A stretch of 64,000 nt of DNA from Microbacterium amylolyticum (GCF_011046975.1 NZ_CP049253.1:1302001-1366000); one strand, 5' to 3'; positions 30,858-41,305 are shown, counted from the first letter of the stretch. A program made the numbers and translations. The notes: a model not told the origin generated them from the letters alone.

Positions 30858-33800
30858 TTAGCTCAGGACACGACGTCGACGAATGACGATCGCTGTTCCG
30901 GCCGCTGCGAACAGCAGACCAGCGGCGATCACCATGGCCGCGATCGATCCTCCTGTGGGGGCGAGGTCATCGCCGTCCGCGTCGGCTCCTCCCGGGCCGG
31001 GAGTACCGTCACTACCGGCCTGTGCCGAGGCACCAGCATCACTACCAGCCTCAGCATCAGCACCCGCATCGCTATCACCCGAGGCACCAGCATCACTACC
31101 AGCCTCAGCATCAGCACCCGCATCGCTATCACCCGAGGCACCAGCATCACTACCAGCCTCAGCATCAGCACCCGCATCGCTATCACCCGAGGCACCAGCA
31201 TCACTACCGGCCACAGCATCAGCACCCGCATCGCTATCACCCGAGGCACCAGCATCACTACCGGCCACAGCATCAGCACCCGCATCGCTATCACCCGAGG
31301 CACCAGCATCACTACCAGTCTCAGCATCAGCACCCGCATCGCTATCACCCGAGGCACCAGCATCACTACCAGCCTCAGCATCAGCACCCGCATCGCTATC
31401 ACCCGAGGCACCAGCATCACTACCGGCCTGAGCGTCGGCGTCCGCGTCGGTTCCGGCATCAGCCGTCACAACAGCGAAGGTATCCCAGGCGATCGATCCG
31501 TCTTCGTAAACAACGACGAAGCGGTGGTCGCCAACTTCCAGCTCCTCGGGGGCGACCGGCGCAATGCCGCCGTCCTCGACGATGAACGTTCCCAGCGCAG
31601 TCGGCTCGGAGAACGCGTATGCGTCCACTTCCTGACCCTCACGGTTGACGATCGTTGCGGGAAGCGCATCACCGCCGCGCACCTCCAGCCCGTCCTCGAG
31701 CAACGACGGGTCGCGGTTCTCGTCCGTCAGGTCAGCTTCCGTGGGAACACCCCGCGAAATCTCACCTTCGACAACCGACACCTCGGCCTCGACCGTCAGT
31801 TCTGTCGAGCTGAACGGTGTCTTGCCTTCGGCATCCCACTCCGTGGAGCCGTCGTCGCCCACCCATGCGTTGAGGTTCGCACCGAGCGTTCCCGCGAGCA
31901 CGCCGGAGACGGTGAACGTTCCTTCCGTGCTTGTGTCGACGTCGGCGATGTCCCACACAACAGGGAACGATGCCGTTCCGCGATCGAAGTGCAGGTTCGC
32001 TGCCACCTCGGCAGGAAGAGCCGCGGCAATCGCGTCCTCGTCGGAGCCCGTTGCCACCTCGGCAGATACCTCAGCGCTGACCGACGCGGCGTCCGCCTGA
32101 CGGATCTCGTCGTACTGCGCCTTGGTAAGTCCGATGACGCCACCGTGCTTTGTAGACGGAGCCAGATCAAAGTCCGGGCTGTCCAGCAGCTGCCAGGGCT
32201 CGTCAGCGTCGAGATCCGTCGAGATCAGCGGCTGGTAGCCGATGTCCGGAATCACATCCGCGTAGAGGTACCAGACATCTTCGCCGTGCTTCTGGAAGAT
32301 CGCGGGACCTTCGACGCCACCGGGGTTGCCGCCGGCGTACTCAGCACCGATCTGCTCCTGGGTGACGGTCCATTCGGTTCCGTCCTCCCACCAGCGCTCG
32401 GCATCCGTGACCTCCATGAACAGGCCGCGGCCCGTCGTGTTGTCCTTCGTAACGCGGTACGTCTTGCCATCGTTCTGCGTCATTGTCGTGTCGATCGTGA
32501 AGTGACCGTCATCAACGAACGCTCCGCCGAACTCCCACGTGTCCTGCGTGAAGTCGCGCGTTGCGCCCCACATCACACGGTGGTAGTTCTTGTCGCCCTC
32601 GCCCATCGACGACCAGTACATGACGAACGCGCCGTCACCCTCGCCGTAGAAATCGTCCACCCATGTGGCCTCGGGGGCCCACATCATGCCCATGTAGGGG
32701 GCGTCCGTGTCGGGTTCACCCGAGCTGTCGAGCGCAACGTCGAACTGGCGCTGCTCCGACCAGGTGATGAGGTCGTCCGACTCCCAGATGTTGATTTTGG
32801 TCGAGTAGTTGTCAGTCCAACCGCCCCATCCGGCGTCGTCCCCGCCGAACACGCGCAGGTCGGTTCCGAGAATGTAGTACTTCTCGGTCTCGGGACTGTA
32901 CGTGATGTACGGGTCGCGCACACCGGTTGTCGACAGGTGAGAACCGAGAATCGGCTCCCCGCCATTGAGACGGTCCCACTGCTCGGGGTTGTTTCCGCGC
33001 GAAACCGAGAGGTGGATCTTCTCGGCGTAACCGGCGGAGTCCTCGATGAAGTGGACCATGAGGTAGCCGTAGTCGTCCGTGGGCAGAGCCTGCGGAACGA
33101 GCGTGACATCAACCTCGATCGATACCGTCACACCGCGAACGGTGGCCGAGGCGACGAGCGTGCCATGAGCAGCATCCTCACCAGCGGCGGGAAGCTGTGC
33201 GACAGCGGCCGCGCCGTTGATGTCAACGAGATCGGTCTGTGACGCCCAGGTCACCGCGCCGCCATACGTGGGCAGCTGGGTGTGGGTGTCAGACAGCTCA
33301 ATGGGAGCAATGCTCTCGAGCAGTGTTGCCGAATACCCGCTAATTTCGTCTGCGTGGATCTGAGCGTCGTCGACGTTGATCTGATCGATTTCCTCCGCGC
33401 TGAGCGCGCGGTCGAAAGCACGGAACGTCGAAACAGCGCCGGCGAACAGCGGATCGGGGTACGGAGCACGCCCGATCGTGTTCATTGTCTGCTCAGCGAT
33501 ATCAGCGGGTGTGAGCGCGGTTGTCGCCTGTCCGACCAGCTTGCCGTCCAGGTACGTCGAGATCGTCTCGCCGTCAATAACGGAGGCCAGTGAGTACCAA
33601 CGGTCAGACTCGATCGCCGGCGCGGACGCCTGGGCCTCGTTCATCCCGTTTGCCTTGATCACCGTGCGGGGACTGTTGCGAGCGGAGGCGAACCAGTGCT
33701 CGCTCGTGTTGTCGCCGCCGATTTGCCATAGGAAGTTCCAACTGTTGAGAATCTCCTCGTCGGCGCGGAACTCCGTGACGATCGTCGCCTGCTCGACGTC

Positions 33801-36800
33801 CACCAGGATGTCGTCAGGAAGCGCGACCCAGGTCCCGTCACCGGGCTCCTGCGAGGTTCCGTCTCCGTTGAAGACGAGCGAGGAGTTGTCCCACTCCGCT
33901 TCGCCGTTGACGATTGCCTCGCCATCACCCGTTCCCGTGTTGGGAACCGTGACGCCGTCCGCTGGCTCCTCCACGAAGAGGAACTCCGCCACGGCGTCGC
34001 TGCCGCCGGCAGAGCCGGAAACTTCGACAGTGGTCGTGACCTCGCGGAACTGCGGTGCCAGCTCGTGCTCGCGCTCCATGTTGAATCGCGGGAGACCCTG
34101 GCTGGTCCAGTGCACGCGGTGCACGAACGCGTCGCGACCGCCGAGGCCCTTGTTGTGCGTGCGAACGTGGAACACCCAGATCTGGTTGCCATCTGCGTCG
34201 TAGGACCAGGCGCCGTGACCGGGGCCGAGCAGCCACTCACCCTCGAAGGGCTCGGACTTGTGCAGCGGATAGACGTGACGCTCCCACACCGAGGGGTCGG
34301 TGAGGTCGGCGCCGGATTCTGCCCACGCAAGACCCGTTGTGTAGGTGTCGCCGACGAGCGAGGCGGCGTACGGCATGAACACCTTGCCGTCACGGATGAA
34401 CAGGTTCTGTCCCTCCGCGATCATGTTGTCCCATGCGTACTCGGGCGCGATGATGCGAACAGGGTCGCTGGTCAGTCGCGTGGGGTTCGACGGGTCCATC
34501 TTCGCGATGAAAACGGAGCCGAGCATCTGCCAGGTGTAGTACCCCTGGCCCTCGTCAACGATGAACGACATGTCGAGGGAAATGCCCTCGAGGTCGTTCA
34601 GCGGTGAGCCGTCGGCGCGCAGAACATGCTCTGTCTGCGTCCAGCTCGCCGGGTCGCTCGGGTCGAGGTGGTTGCCCTCATCGTCCTGCATGAGCTGGAT
34701 GATGCTGGCGCGTCCGGACATGTAGTGCGGGTTGTTGCCGTAGCAAGGCATGAACAGAATCGACAGCTTGCCGTCGATCGTGTGGATCTCCGGTGCCCAG
34801 AAGCATCCGGTCATCACACCATCGTGGATTCCGCCCTCATACTGCGTGCCGTGGTGCACATCGCGGTCACCGCGCTTGAGAAGATCGACCTCGATCTCGA
34901 GGCCCTTCTCCTCATCGGCGAGTTCCTCGATCGTGTCGGCCATGCGCAGCGGCATTCCCGTAGGCTGACCCGAGTTGTTCGTGGGGTCGAGGTGAAGATC
35001 CTTCGTCGCGATCATCAGGAACTTCTGTTCGCCGTTGAAGTCGAACGGGACGATCATCGGGTCGGCACGCTCGTCGGCAAGCGGCCGGTGGTACTCGGCC
35101 TGGCGAACCGTTCCCGGCACCTCGTAGGTGCCCGGCTGTGAGGTGTCGATGGCGGCAATCGCCTCGGCATCCCACTCGATCGCCAGGTCGTTCGTCGAAC
35201 CGTCGTCGTAGACGAGGTCGATCTTCTCCGAGAGCGCAGAGGCGTCAAAAGCATCGCCCGTCTGCAGAGCGATGTGATCGTTCCACGACGCGTCGGTGTT
35301 GCGGATCGGGTTGAAACGGATCTCGAGACCGCGAGCAACCTCGTGGGTGACGGGAAGCACATTGCCCGACCGGAAGGCCGAGATGTCGCCCTCTGCATCG
35401 GCCCCGATGAGGTCAATGTGACCGCGAACAGGAGCCGAAACCTCGGCATCAACCGAGAAGGAATCGAACGTGGCCCAGTAGGGAGCGCCGACGTCGTTCT
35501 TCCACGTGACCACGTAGTGGCCCGATGTCTGGTCGTATGCGAAGGCCGGCTCGTTGACGCCGGAGGTCACACCCAGATTCAGCAGACCCAGTTCCGTGTA
35601 GTCGAGCAGGTTGTCCGTTTGCGCCAAGAGCACGCTTGATGCCTGCGTGCCATCGTTTCCGCCGCCACGCGTCTGCCGTGTCGACATCACACCGAAGGTG
35701 CGGTCATCGAGATAGGCAACGTGAGGGTCGATCAGGCTGCGCAACTGGTCGCTGCGCGTTCCGCGCGGCCCGGGGGGCTCCACGATGTGTGCGAAGAAAA
35801 TGCCGTATCCGTGGAACAGCGGCTCGCCGTCCAGAGCAAGGTGCATGCTCCGCGCGATGTCAGCGTTGTTCGCCTCGCCGGCGTTTGTGGGGTTGCGGTC
35901 GTACGCCAGCAGTTCGCGGGCGTCGTCCAGCAGGTCCACCTCGAAAGAACGAACGGTGGTTGCGCCGGTTGCCTCGTCACGGAACGTCACGTCGACAGTG
36001 GTCTCGCCGGATCCGGTGAGAACGCCATCGGCATAGTTCGCGCTGGTGTCAACCGCGTCGATGACCGTGCCGTGCGGTGCGGCAGGAATGGCGACGCCCG
36101 ATGCGAGAACGTGCGGAAGCACGAACCGCTGTGCGAGCCGGTCGATGCGCTCCTGCGCAGATTCGTCGCTCGGCGTGACCGTCACGTCAACGACGCGCTC
36201 GGCGCTGTAGCCGCGCACATCCGCAGTGGCCGTGAGCGTTGCGCTGGCGGCATCGCCGCCCTCGACGGGAGCGAAGACGGTGCCGTCGGCGGCGACGACG
36301 CTCTCGTCGCTCGATGTCCATGTGACCTTGCCACCGCCGGTGGGAAGGTCGATATCGGTGTTCGTCGTGATCTCGCTTTCGATGTCGAGGGCGTCGACGA
36401 GACCCTGTGCTTCAGCGGCGAACGCCTCAGCATGGATCTCGGCGTCGAGTCGTTCGACGCTCGCCACCTCATCGGCACCGAGAGCGCGGTCGTACACCCG
36501 GAAGGATGCGACCTCGCCCGCGAAAAGCGGATCGGGCCATGGTGCATAGCCGATCGTGTTAAAAGTCTGGTCCTCGACGGCGCCGGGAGAGTGAGGCATG
36601 GCGCCAGACATTACCAGGTTTCCATCGATGTAGAAGTGTGCCTGATTGGCCTCACCATCGATCACAGAGGTCACGTTGACCCACTCGTCAGCAGCCAGAG
36701 TGCGGCTCGACTGCAGCAGGCGCTCGTCGCCGGCGTCCTTGATACCGACGAGCGGCGTGCGGCTGCCCTGTGCCTGATTCAGGCTCGAAAAGAAGTACTC

Positions 36801-37202
36801 GTCCTGATTGGTCTGACCTCCGAAGTTCCAGAGGAAGTGCCACCCGTCGAGGGCGGCCTGTGACGGCTTGACCTCGATGGAGATGGTGGCCGACTCGGCT
36901 CCGATGAGCATCTCGTCCGGGAGGCGAACGAAGTTTCCGCTGCCGTCCTTGGGGCCACCGCGAAGGGTGAGAGACGTATCGGTCCAGTCCCCCTCTTGGC
37001 CGCGCACAACAGCGGCGGGACCGAATGCGTCACCTGCCGCGTTCGCCACCTCCTGGCCATCGTGCTGATCGAAGAGGTAGTGAGCCAGTGGGCCCTCCCC
37101 CTCCTGCGCAATCGCTGGCGCTGCCGCGAGCGTGGCGGCGCCGAGACCGAGCGCTGCCGTGAAGGCAACAGCCGATCTCATGACTTTTCGTCGCTCTCGC
37201 AT
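30858..37202 (-). CDS. Giant multi-domain GH43 cell-wall-anchored glycosidase
   Basis: The 2114-residue surface protein has a signal peptide (APAIAQ, residue 33), a LamG-like sugar-binding domain (about 36-245) and an Ig-like module. A long beta-propeller region follows (about 430-1070, GCFWAPEIHTI and HGAWSYDADG). A second LamG domain (about 1090-1290) and Ig-like module come next, then a C-terminal GH43 domain (about 1400-1720) with GVRDPYITY (base Asp), WAPEATWVDD and GVEGPAIF (acid Glu). The tail has seven 18-residue Ala/Gly/Ser/Asp repeats, then LAPTG, a hydrophobic helix and RRRR, a class E sortase signal. It likely degrades arabinose- or xylose-containing polysaccharide at the cell surface. 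The start has GAAGGAGAG upstream. No sortase or sugar transporter gene is adjacent. Confidence 0.9.
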   Translation of the reverse strand: MRERRKVMRSAVAFTAALGLGAATLAAAPAIAQEGEGPLAHYLFDQHDGQEVANAAGDAFGPAAVVRGQEGDWTDTSLTLRGGPKDGSGNFVRLPDEMLIGAESATISIEVKPSQAALDGWHFLWNFGGQTNQDEYFFSSLNQAQGSRTPLVGIKDAGDERLLQSSRTLAADEWVNVTSVIDGEANQAHFYIDGNLVMSGAMPHSPGAVEDQTFNTIGYAPWPDPLFAGEVASFRVYDRALGADEVASVERLDAEIHAEAFAAEAQGLVDALDIESEITTNTDIDLPTGGGKVTWTSSDESVVAADGTVFAPVEGGDAASATLTATADVRGYSAERVVDVTVTPSDESAQERIDRLAQRFVLPHVLASGVAIPAAPHGTVIDAVDTSANYADGVLTGSGETTVDVTFRDEATGATTVRSFEVDLLDDARELLAYDRNPTNAGEANNADIARSMHLALDGEPLFHGYGIFFAHIVEPPGPRGTRSDQLRSLIDPHVAYLDDRTFGVMSTRQTRGGGNDGTQASSVLLAQTDNLLDYTELGLLNLGVTSGVNEPAFAYDQTSGHYVVTWKNDVGAPYWATFDSFSVDAEVSAPVRGHIDLIGADAEGDISAFRSGNVLPVTHEVARGLEIRFNPIRNTDASWNDHIALQTGDAFDASALSEKIDLVYDDGSTNDLAIEWDAEAIAAIDTSQPGTYEVPGTVRQAEYHRPLADERADPMIVPFDFNGEQKFLMIATKDLHLDPTNNSGQPTGMPLRMADTIEELADEEKGLEIEVDLLKRGDRDVHHGTQYEGGIHDGVMTGCFWAPEIHTIDGKLSILFMPCYGNNPHYMSGRASIIQLMQDDEGNHLDPSDPASWTQTEHVLRADGSPLNDLEGISLDMSFIVDEGQGYYTWQMLGSVFIAKMDPSNPTRLTSDPVRIIAPEYAWDNMIAEGQNLFIRDGKVFMPYAASLVGDTYTTGLAWAESGADLTDPSVWERHVYPLHKSEPFEGEWLLGPGHGAWSYDADGNQIWVFHVRTHNKGLGGRDAFVHRVHWTSQGLPRFNMEREHELAPQFREVTTTVEVSGSAGGSDAVAEFLFVEEPADGVTVPNTGTGDGEAIVNGEAEWDNSSLVFNGDGTSQEPGDGTWVALPDDILVDVEQATIVTEFRADEEILNSWNFLWQIGGDNTSEHWFASARNSPRTVIKANGMNEAQASAPAIESDRWYSLASVIDGETISTYLDGKLVGQATTALTPADIAEQTMNTIGRAPYPDPLFAGAVSTFRAFDRALSAEEIDQINVDDAQIHADEISGYSATLLESIAPIELSDTHTQLPTYGGAVTWASQTDLVDINGAAAVAQLPAAGEDAAHGTLVASATVRGVTVSIEVDVTLVPQALPTDDYGYLMVHFIEDSAGYAEKIHLSVSRGNNPEQWDRLNGGEPILGSHLSTTGVRDPYITYSPETEKYYILGTDLRVFGGDDAGWGGWTDNYSTKINIWESDDLITWSEQRQFDVALDSSGEPDTDAPYMGMMWAPEATWVDDFYGEGDGAFVMYWSSMGEGDKNYHRVMWGATRDFTQDTWEFGGAFVDDGHFTIDTTMTQNDGKTYRVTKDNTTGRGLFMEVTDAERWWEDGTEWTVTQEQIGAEYAGGNPGGVEGPAIFQKHGEDVWYLYADVIPDIGYQPLISTDLDADEPWQLLDSPDFDLAPSTKHGGVIGLTKAQYDEIRQADAASVSAEVSAEVATGSDEDAIAAALPAEVAANLHFDRGTASFPVVWDIADVDTSTEGTFTVSGVLAGTLGANLNAWVGDDGSTEWDAEGKTPFSSTELTVEAEVSVVEGEISRGVPTEADLTDENRDPSLLEDGLEVRGGDALPATIVNREGQEVDAYAFSEPTALGTFIVEDGGIAPVAPEELEVGDHRFVVVYEDGSIAWDTFAVVTADAGTDADADAQAGSDAGASGDSDAGADAEAGSDAGASGDSDAGADAETGSDAGASGDSDAGADAVAGSDAGASGDSDAGADAVAGSDAGASGDSDAGADAEAGSDAGASGDSDAGADAEAGSDAGASGDSDAGADAEAGSDAGASAQAGSDGTPGPGGADADGDDLAPTGGSIAAMVIAAGLLFAAAGTAIVIRRRRVLS
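31027..31404. repeat. Seven 54-bp tandem repeats in GH43 gene
   Basis: Seven head-to-tail units of exactly 54 bp, plus a partial eighth to about 31430, code for the stalk unit DAGASGDSDAGADA(E/V)AGS. Differences between units are only a few bases (Glu, Val or Thr variants). The stalk lifts the enzyme off the wall, and the repeat number is likely to vary between strains. Confidence 0.95.
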
Positions 37203-37380
37203 GGACTCTCCTTCGAGTCTGTTTCAGGCGTTTCCACGCCTCCGCGCTTCTCTGCGCGGCGAGGACTTCCACGAGCACGCGCCGCGGAATCGCAAGCGTG
37301 TTACCGGGAACATCCTGGTGAACCTTAGCGAATGCTGAGGAGGACGGTCAACCCTCGGAGCCCAGATACCCGTTATGTGA

Positions 37381-37419
37381 CGCCTGCCGGCTCAGGCCCG
37401 GGAAACGAGTCGGCAGGCG
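37381..37419 (-). terminator. Stem-loop beyond amidase remnant
   Basis: A 9-bp stem CGCCTGCCG/CGGCAGGCG, extended through a G-T pair by CTC/GAG, just after the stop of the amidase remnant. It is probably the old operon terminator. The remaining 37203-37380 is the upstream region of the GH43 gene with no gene seen. Confidence 0.5.
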
Positions 37420-37424
37420 AGCCC

Positions 37425-38234
37425 CTACGGCGGCGGGGTCGCCGGCGGCGCAGAACGCCGCCGCGATGTGGCCTCAAACGCCACGCTCAGTTCGAGCAAA
37501 GCCGTGTCGTCGTATGCGCGCCCAGCGAATGTCAGACCGGACGGCATGCGGGTGTCCGCCATCAGACCCATCGGAACCGTCACGGTCGGTACGCCGAAAT
37601 GACGGATCGCCAGATTTCCGTTCGCCACCCACACACCGTTGCGCCACACCGCGTCCGCTGACGAGGGGTTGACGTCCATATCCGCGCGTCCCACATCCGC
37701 CATCGTCGGGAACACAACGGCGTCCAATCCGAGCCGGTCCATCCACGCCTCAAGATCGACGCTCCGCGTCTCTTCGAGGCCCCGCACCCCGTCCTCCAGC
37801 TCCGGAATGTCTGTTATCTCGGCGATCGCGCGTGACCGAATCAGCTCCGGGTACTCCGCGATGTCGTCGTCGAAGCCGGTGTAGCAATCGGGAAGCGCCC
37901 GGCCGATCCCCCTCGGCGTTGGACACCAGCGGGAAGTCCACCTCGATCACGGTGGCACCCGCGGCCTCGAGATCGGCGTTGATATACATCCGCGAAACAC
38001 CGACGTCCATGGTGGGAACAAGCGGCCAGTTCCCGCCCACGGAGATCACGCCGCGCGAGGGTGTGTACGCGCACAGGGCGTTACAGGCGGCAGGGGCACG
38101 GCCACTCGACCATGTCTCCTCCCCGAGCCCGAAGGCCGCGAGACTGGCAGCGGTGGCTGTTCCAGACCCGTTGTTCGACCATCCGCGAGCGCATCCTGGA
38201 GTTCAGCGATTGACGCCTCCCACACCTGGATCAC
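37425..38234 (-). pseudogene. Amidase-signature (AS) family remnant
   Basis: The start GTG (38234) overlaps the stop of the agmatine deiminase remnant. VWEASIAELQDALADGRTT is a typical amidase N-terminus, then the sequence jumps and shifts frame to [20 protein letters not shown] and YTPSRGVISV. This loses the Lys-Ser-Ser catalytic core. After VPTMDVGVS another jump leads to YINADLEAAGATVIEV, a further frameshift follows near 37900, and the intact C-terminal part AVVFPTMADVGRADMDVNP to HFGVPTVTVPMG ends the gene. At least two frameshifts and two deletions make it non-functional. Confidence 0.85.
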
Positions 38235-38626
38235 AATGCCACCGCCGGCTGCTGCTGGGTGATGCAGTGGATCCCGCCCCCACGCGCGAAAATCTCCCGC
38301 GCGTCAACGGTGGTGACCGTTCGGCCCGGATAGACGCCCTCAAGGACCTCACGAGCGACCGCATCGGCTTCGGGTTCTCCGAAGACACAGGCCACAACAC
38401 CACCGTTAACGACCAAATGGTTGACGTAGCTCCAGTCGGTCCAGCCCTCCGCGTCGCGGCGAGTCTTCGGAGCGGGCAGATCGACGATCTCGAACGCACG
38501 CCCGGATGCGTCCGTCTGTTCGGCGATTACGCTGCGCAGCTCCCGGGTAACGGCGTAGTCGGGGTGCGAGGAGTCGCGCTGATCGTGGAGCAGGACGACG
38601 CCCGGAGACGGAATGGTCGCCCCTAA
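38231..38626 (-). pseudogene. Agmatine deiminase, 5'-truncated
   Basis: About 131 C-terminal residues remain in frame (ATIPSPGVVLLHDQRDSS, HLVVNGGVVACVFGEP, FARGGGIHCITQQQP with the catalytic Cys). The first 200 or so residues of this roughly 340-residue enzyme are absent. The similarity begins 5 nt from the rplA terminator, and there is no start codon or ribosome site. It converts agmatine to N-carbamoylputrescine when intact. Its stop overlaps the amidase start, a relic of an operon. Confidence 0.87.
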
Positions 38627-38630
38627 AACG

Positions 38631-38667
38631 TCGAAAACCCCGCCGCGAAACGCGACGGGGTTTTCGA
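38631..38667 (-). terminator. rplA terminator
   Basis: A 17-bp stem with one mismatch (TCGAAAACCCCG in one arm), loop AAA, and a T-rich 3' arm GGGGTTTTCGACGTTTT. It lies 9 nt after the rplA stop. Confidence 0.85.
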
Positions 38668-38676
38668 CGAACGAGA

Positions 38677-39375
38677 TCAGGCCGATGCGGAGATCGAGCT
38701 GACGTCGAGCGGGATACCGGGGCCGAACGTGGTCGACACCGAGCCCTTCTGAATGTAACGACCCTTTGCCGAAGCCGGCTTCAGGCGGACGACCTCTTCG
38801 AGGGCGGCCTGGATGTTCTCATCCAGCTGCGCAACGTCGAACGATGCCTTGCCAACGATGAAGTGCAGGTTGGCGTGCTTGTCGACACGGAAGTCGATCT
38901 TGCCGCCCTTGATCTCCTCAACCGCCTTCGCGGGGTTCGGAGTAACGGTGCCCGTCTTCGGGTTCGGCATCAGACCACGGGGGCCGAGGACCTTACCGAG
39001 GCGACCAACCTGGCCCATGAGTTCCGGAACGGCAACAGCCGCGTCGAAGTCGGTCCAGCCATCAGCAACGCGCTGGATGAGCTCGGCGCCGCCGACCTCG
39101 TCAGCGCCCGCTGCGATGGCGGCCTCAGCCGCTGCACCGTTAGCGAACACGATGACCTTGGCGGTCTTACCCGTGCCGTGGGGAAGCATGACCGTGCCGC
39201 GGACCATCTGGTCCGCCTTGCGCGGGTCAACAGCGAGCTTGAGGGCAACCTCAACCGTCGAGTTGAACTTCTTGGAACCTGTCTCCTTGGCCAGCGCGAC
39301 GGCCTCGGTGGGCGTGTAGAACTTGCCCTCCTCGACCTTGGCAGCTGCGGAGTTGTAAACCTTGGACTTAGCCAT
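38677..39375 (-). CDS. rplA: 50S ribosomal protein L1
   Basis: The 232-residue protein forms the mobile L1 stalk that handles exit of deacylated tRNA. The signature region [14 protein letters not shown] is present, and [14 protein letters not shown] is typical of the second domain. The start is the ATG of [10 protein letters not shown] with GAGGGAG upstream, which drops eight in-frame residues. It follows rplK by 13 nt. It is normally followed by rplJL, which here are displaced. Confidence 0.98.
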   Translation of the reverse strand: MAKSKVYNSAAAKVEEGKFYTPTEAVALAKETGSKKFNSTVEVALKLAVDPRKADQMVRGTVMLPHGTGKTAKVIVFANGAAAEAAIAAGADEVGGAELIQRVADGWTDFDAAVAVPELMGQVGRLGKVLGPRGLMPNPKTGTVTPNPAKAVEEIKGGKIDFRVDKHANLHFIVGKASFDVAQLDENIQAALEEVVRLKPASAKGRYIQKGSVSTTFGPGIPLDVSSISASA

Positions 39376-39388
39376 TTTCTGTACTCCC

Positions 39389-39820
39389 TCAGCCCTCAAC
39401 CGTGATGCCCATGGAGCGGGCAGTTCCGGCGATGATCTTCGACGCGGCTTCGAGGTCGTTCGCGTTCAGGTCGGGCTCCTTGGTCTTGGCGATTTCCTCG
39501 ACCTGGGCCTTCGTGATCTTCGCGACCTTGACCGTGTGCGGCGTTGCCGAACCGGACTTCACGCCAGCAGCCTTCTTGATCAGCTCTGCTGCCGGAGGAG
39601 TCTTGAGCGTGAAGGTGAAGCTGCGGTCCTCGTAGACGGTGATCTCAACGGGGACGACGTTGCCACGCTGCTGCTCAGTAGCAGCGTTGTACGCCTTGCA
39701 GAACTCCATGATGTTGACGCCGTGCTGACCCAGAGCGGGTCCGATGGGCGGCGCCGGGTTGGCCTGGCCGGCCTGGATCTGGAGCTTGATGAGCCCCGTC
39801 ACCTTTTTCTTAGGTGCCAT
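39389..39820 (-). CDS. rplK: 50S ribosomal protein L11
   Basis: The 143-residue protein binds the GTPase-associated region of 23S rRNA and is needed for the stringent response. [20 protein letters not shown] is the conserved N-terminal region and [20 protein letters not shown] the C-terminal signature. The ATG with AAAGGAAG upstream is used; an in-frame 30-residue extension lies in the intergenic region. nusG precedes it by 146 nt. Confidence 0.98.
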
Positions 39821-39966
39821 GTTTCTTCCTTTCGTCGAGCACGTGCCGTGTGCACGCGCCCTCCCACACCGGGAGCGGCGTGGTGGCGGTATACGCGCGG
39901 AAGCGCGCAAACCCGGATGTTAACCGGGAAGACTGGAGAAAACCAGAGTGCGTGAGCCCCGAAGGG

Positions 39967-40923
39967 TCACTGCATCTTGGAGACCTGGTCGAACGAGAGT
40001 TCAACCGGAGTCTCGCGCTCAAAGAGCGAAACGAGCACCGTGAGCTTGCCACTGGTCGGGTTGATCTCGCTGATCGAACCGGGAAGGCCAGCGAACGAGC
40101 CGTCCTTGATGGTGATCGTCTCGCCGATTTCGAAGTCGATTTCGGCGGGAATCGAACGGTCGGCGTTGATCTGCTTGGCGCGCGCATCGCCAGCGGCGGC
40201 CTTCTCGGCCTCCTTGATCTCGGCAAGCGGCTTCAGCATGCTGAAGGCCTCTTCGAAACGCAGAGCAACGGGCTGGTGCGCGTTGCCAACGAATCCGGTC
40301 ACGCCGGGTGTGTGGCGAACAACGGACCAGGTGTCCTCGTTAAGCTCCATGCGCACGAGCACATATCCGGGGATACGAACGCGGGTGACCATCTTGCGCT
40401 GGCCGTTCTTGATCTCAACGACATCTTCCATCGGTACTTCGACCTGGTAGATGTCGTCTTCCACCTCGAGCGTCGACTTGCGCTGCTCGATGTTGGCCTT
40501 GACCTTGCGCTCGAAACCGGCGTACGAGTGGATCACATACCACTTTCCTTCGAGCGTGCGAAGCTCGGCGCGGAACTCGGCGTACGGGTCTTCATCGACG
40601 GGCTCGGCAGCCGCGTCGGCGACCTCTGCCGCGGAGTCTTCCTGCGCGTCCTCGTTGAGGACCTCCGCTGCCGCCTCGACCTCTGCGGTCTCGTCGATGT
40701 TCAGTGCGTCGTTCACGATGGCGTCTGCCTCCGGGTCTGCAATAGAGAAGTCTTCGTTGTCAACGATCGCGCCGCCGTCGTCGATATGCATCGCGACGAT
40801 CTCGGCAGCAGAAGTCGACTTCTCCTCGCTCGCGAGCGTGTCGCCCGTCTGCGCCTCGTCCGACTCGCTGGACTGCTCTGCGGCCGGCGCCCAGTCTGCG
40901 TCGTCTGCATGCTTGTCGGACAC
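39967..40923 (-). CDS. nusG: Transcription antitermination/elongation factor NusG
   Basis: The 318-residue protein has an NGN domain ([22 protein letters not shown]) and a KOW domain ([30 protein letters not shown]). It binds RNA polymerase and couples it to Rho or the ribosome. The N-terminal 115 residues are acidic and disordered, which is common in actinobacteria but absent from the 181-residue E. coli protein. It lies 11 nt after secE. Confidence 0.97.
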   Translation of the reverse strand: MSDKHADDADWAPAAEQSSESDEAQTGDTLASEEKSTSAAEIVAMHIDDGGAIVDNEDFSIADPEADAIVNDALNIDETAEVEAAAEVLNEDAQEDSAAEVADAAAEPVDEDPYAEFRAELRTLEGKWYVIHSYAGFERKVKANIEQRKSTLEVEDDIYQVEVPMEDVVEIKNGQRKMVTRVRIPGYVLVRMELNEDTWSVVRHTPGVTGFVGNAHQPVALRFEEAFSMLKPLAEIKEAEKAAAGDARAKQINADRSIPAEIDFEIGETITIKDGSFAGLPGSISEINPTSGKLTVLVSLFERETPVELSFDQVSKMQ

Positions 40924-40934
40924 GTGGTGCTCCC

Positions 40935-41195
40935 TTAAGAAATGTTCGGGTTGCCGAAGACGAACTTGTTGACCTCGGCGAAGATCCAGTCCATACCGAA
41001 GATGATCGCCATCATCACGACGACGAACCCCAGCACAACACTGGTGAACTTCAGAAGTTCTTTGCGGGTCGGTGTAACGACCTTGCGCAGTTCAGCGATG
41101 ACCTCACGGAAGAAGATCAGGATGCGGGCGAAGAAGTTGGGCTTCTTCGCGACGCTCGCACTCGCTGCTGCGCCGCCGATGGCTTCCTGAGACAT
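40935..41195 (-). CDS. secE: Preprotein translocase subunit SecE
   Basis: The 86-residue inner-membrane protein has the amphipathic segment [20 protein letters not shown] and a single membrane helix (about 50-72). It clamps the SecY channel. tRNA-Trp lies 37 nt upstream, and nusG follows. Confidence 0.97.
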   Translation of the reverse strand: MSQEAIGGAAASASVAKKPNFFARILIFFREVIAELRKVVTPTRKELLKFTSVVLGFVVVMMAIIFGMDWIFAEVNKFVFGNPNIS

Positions 41196-41232
41196 TCGTC
41201 ACCTTTCGTGAGTCAGCTGATGCGCTGACGCG

Positions 41233-41305
<73 letters not shown>

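Noticed and set aside
31027..31404. Possible CRISPR array
   Set aside because: The repeats are contiguous with no spacers and lie in frame inside a coding region.
31022..31585. His-rich plus-strand frame over the GH43 tail
   Set aside because: A shadow of the 54-bp repeats; the minus-strand frame is the real gene.
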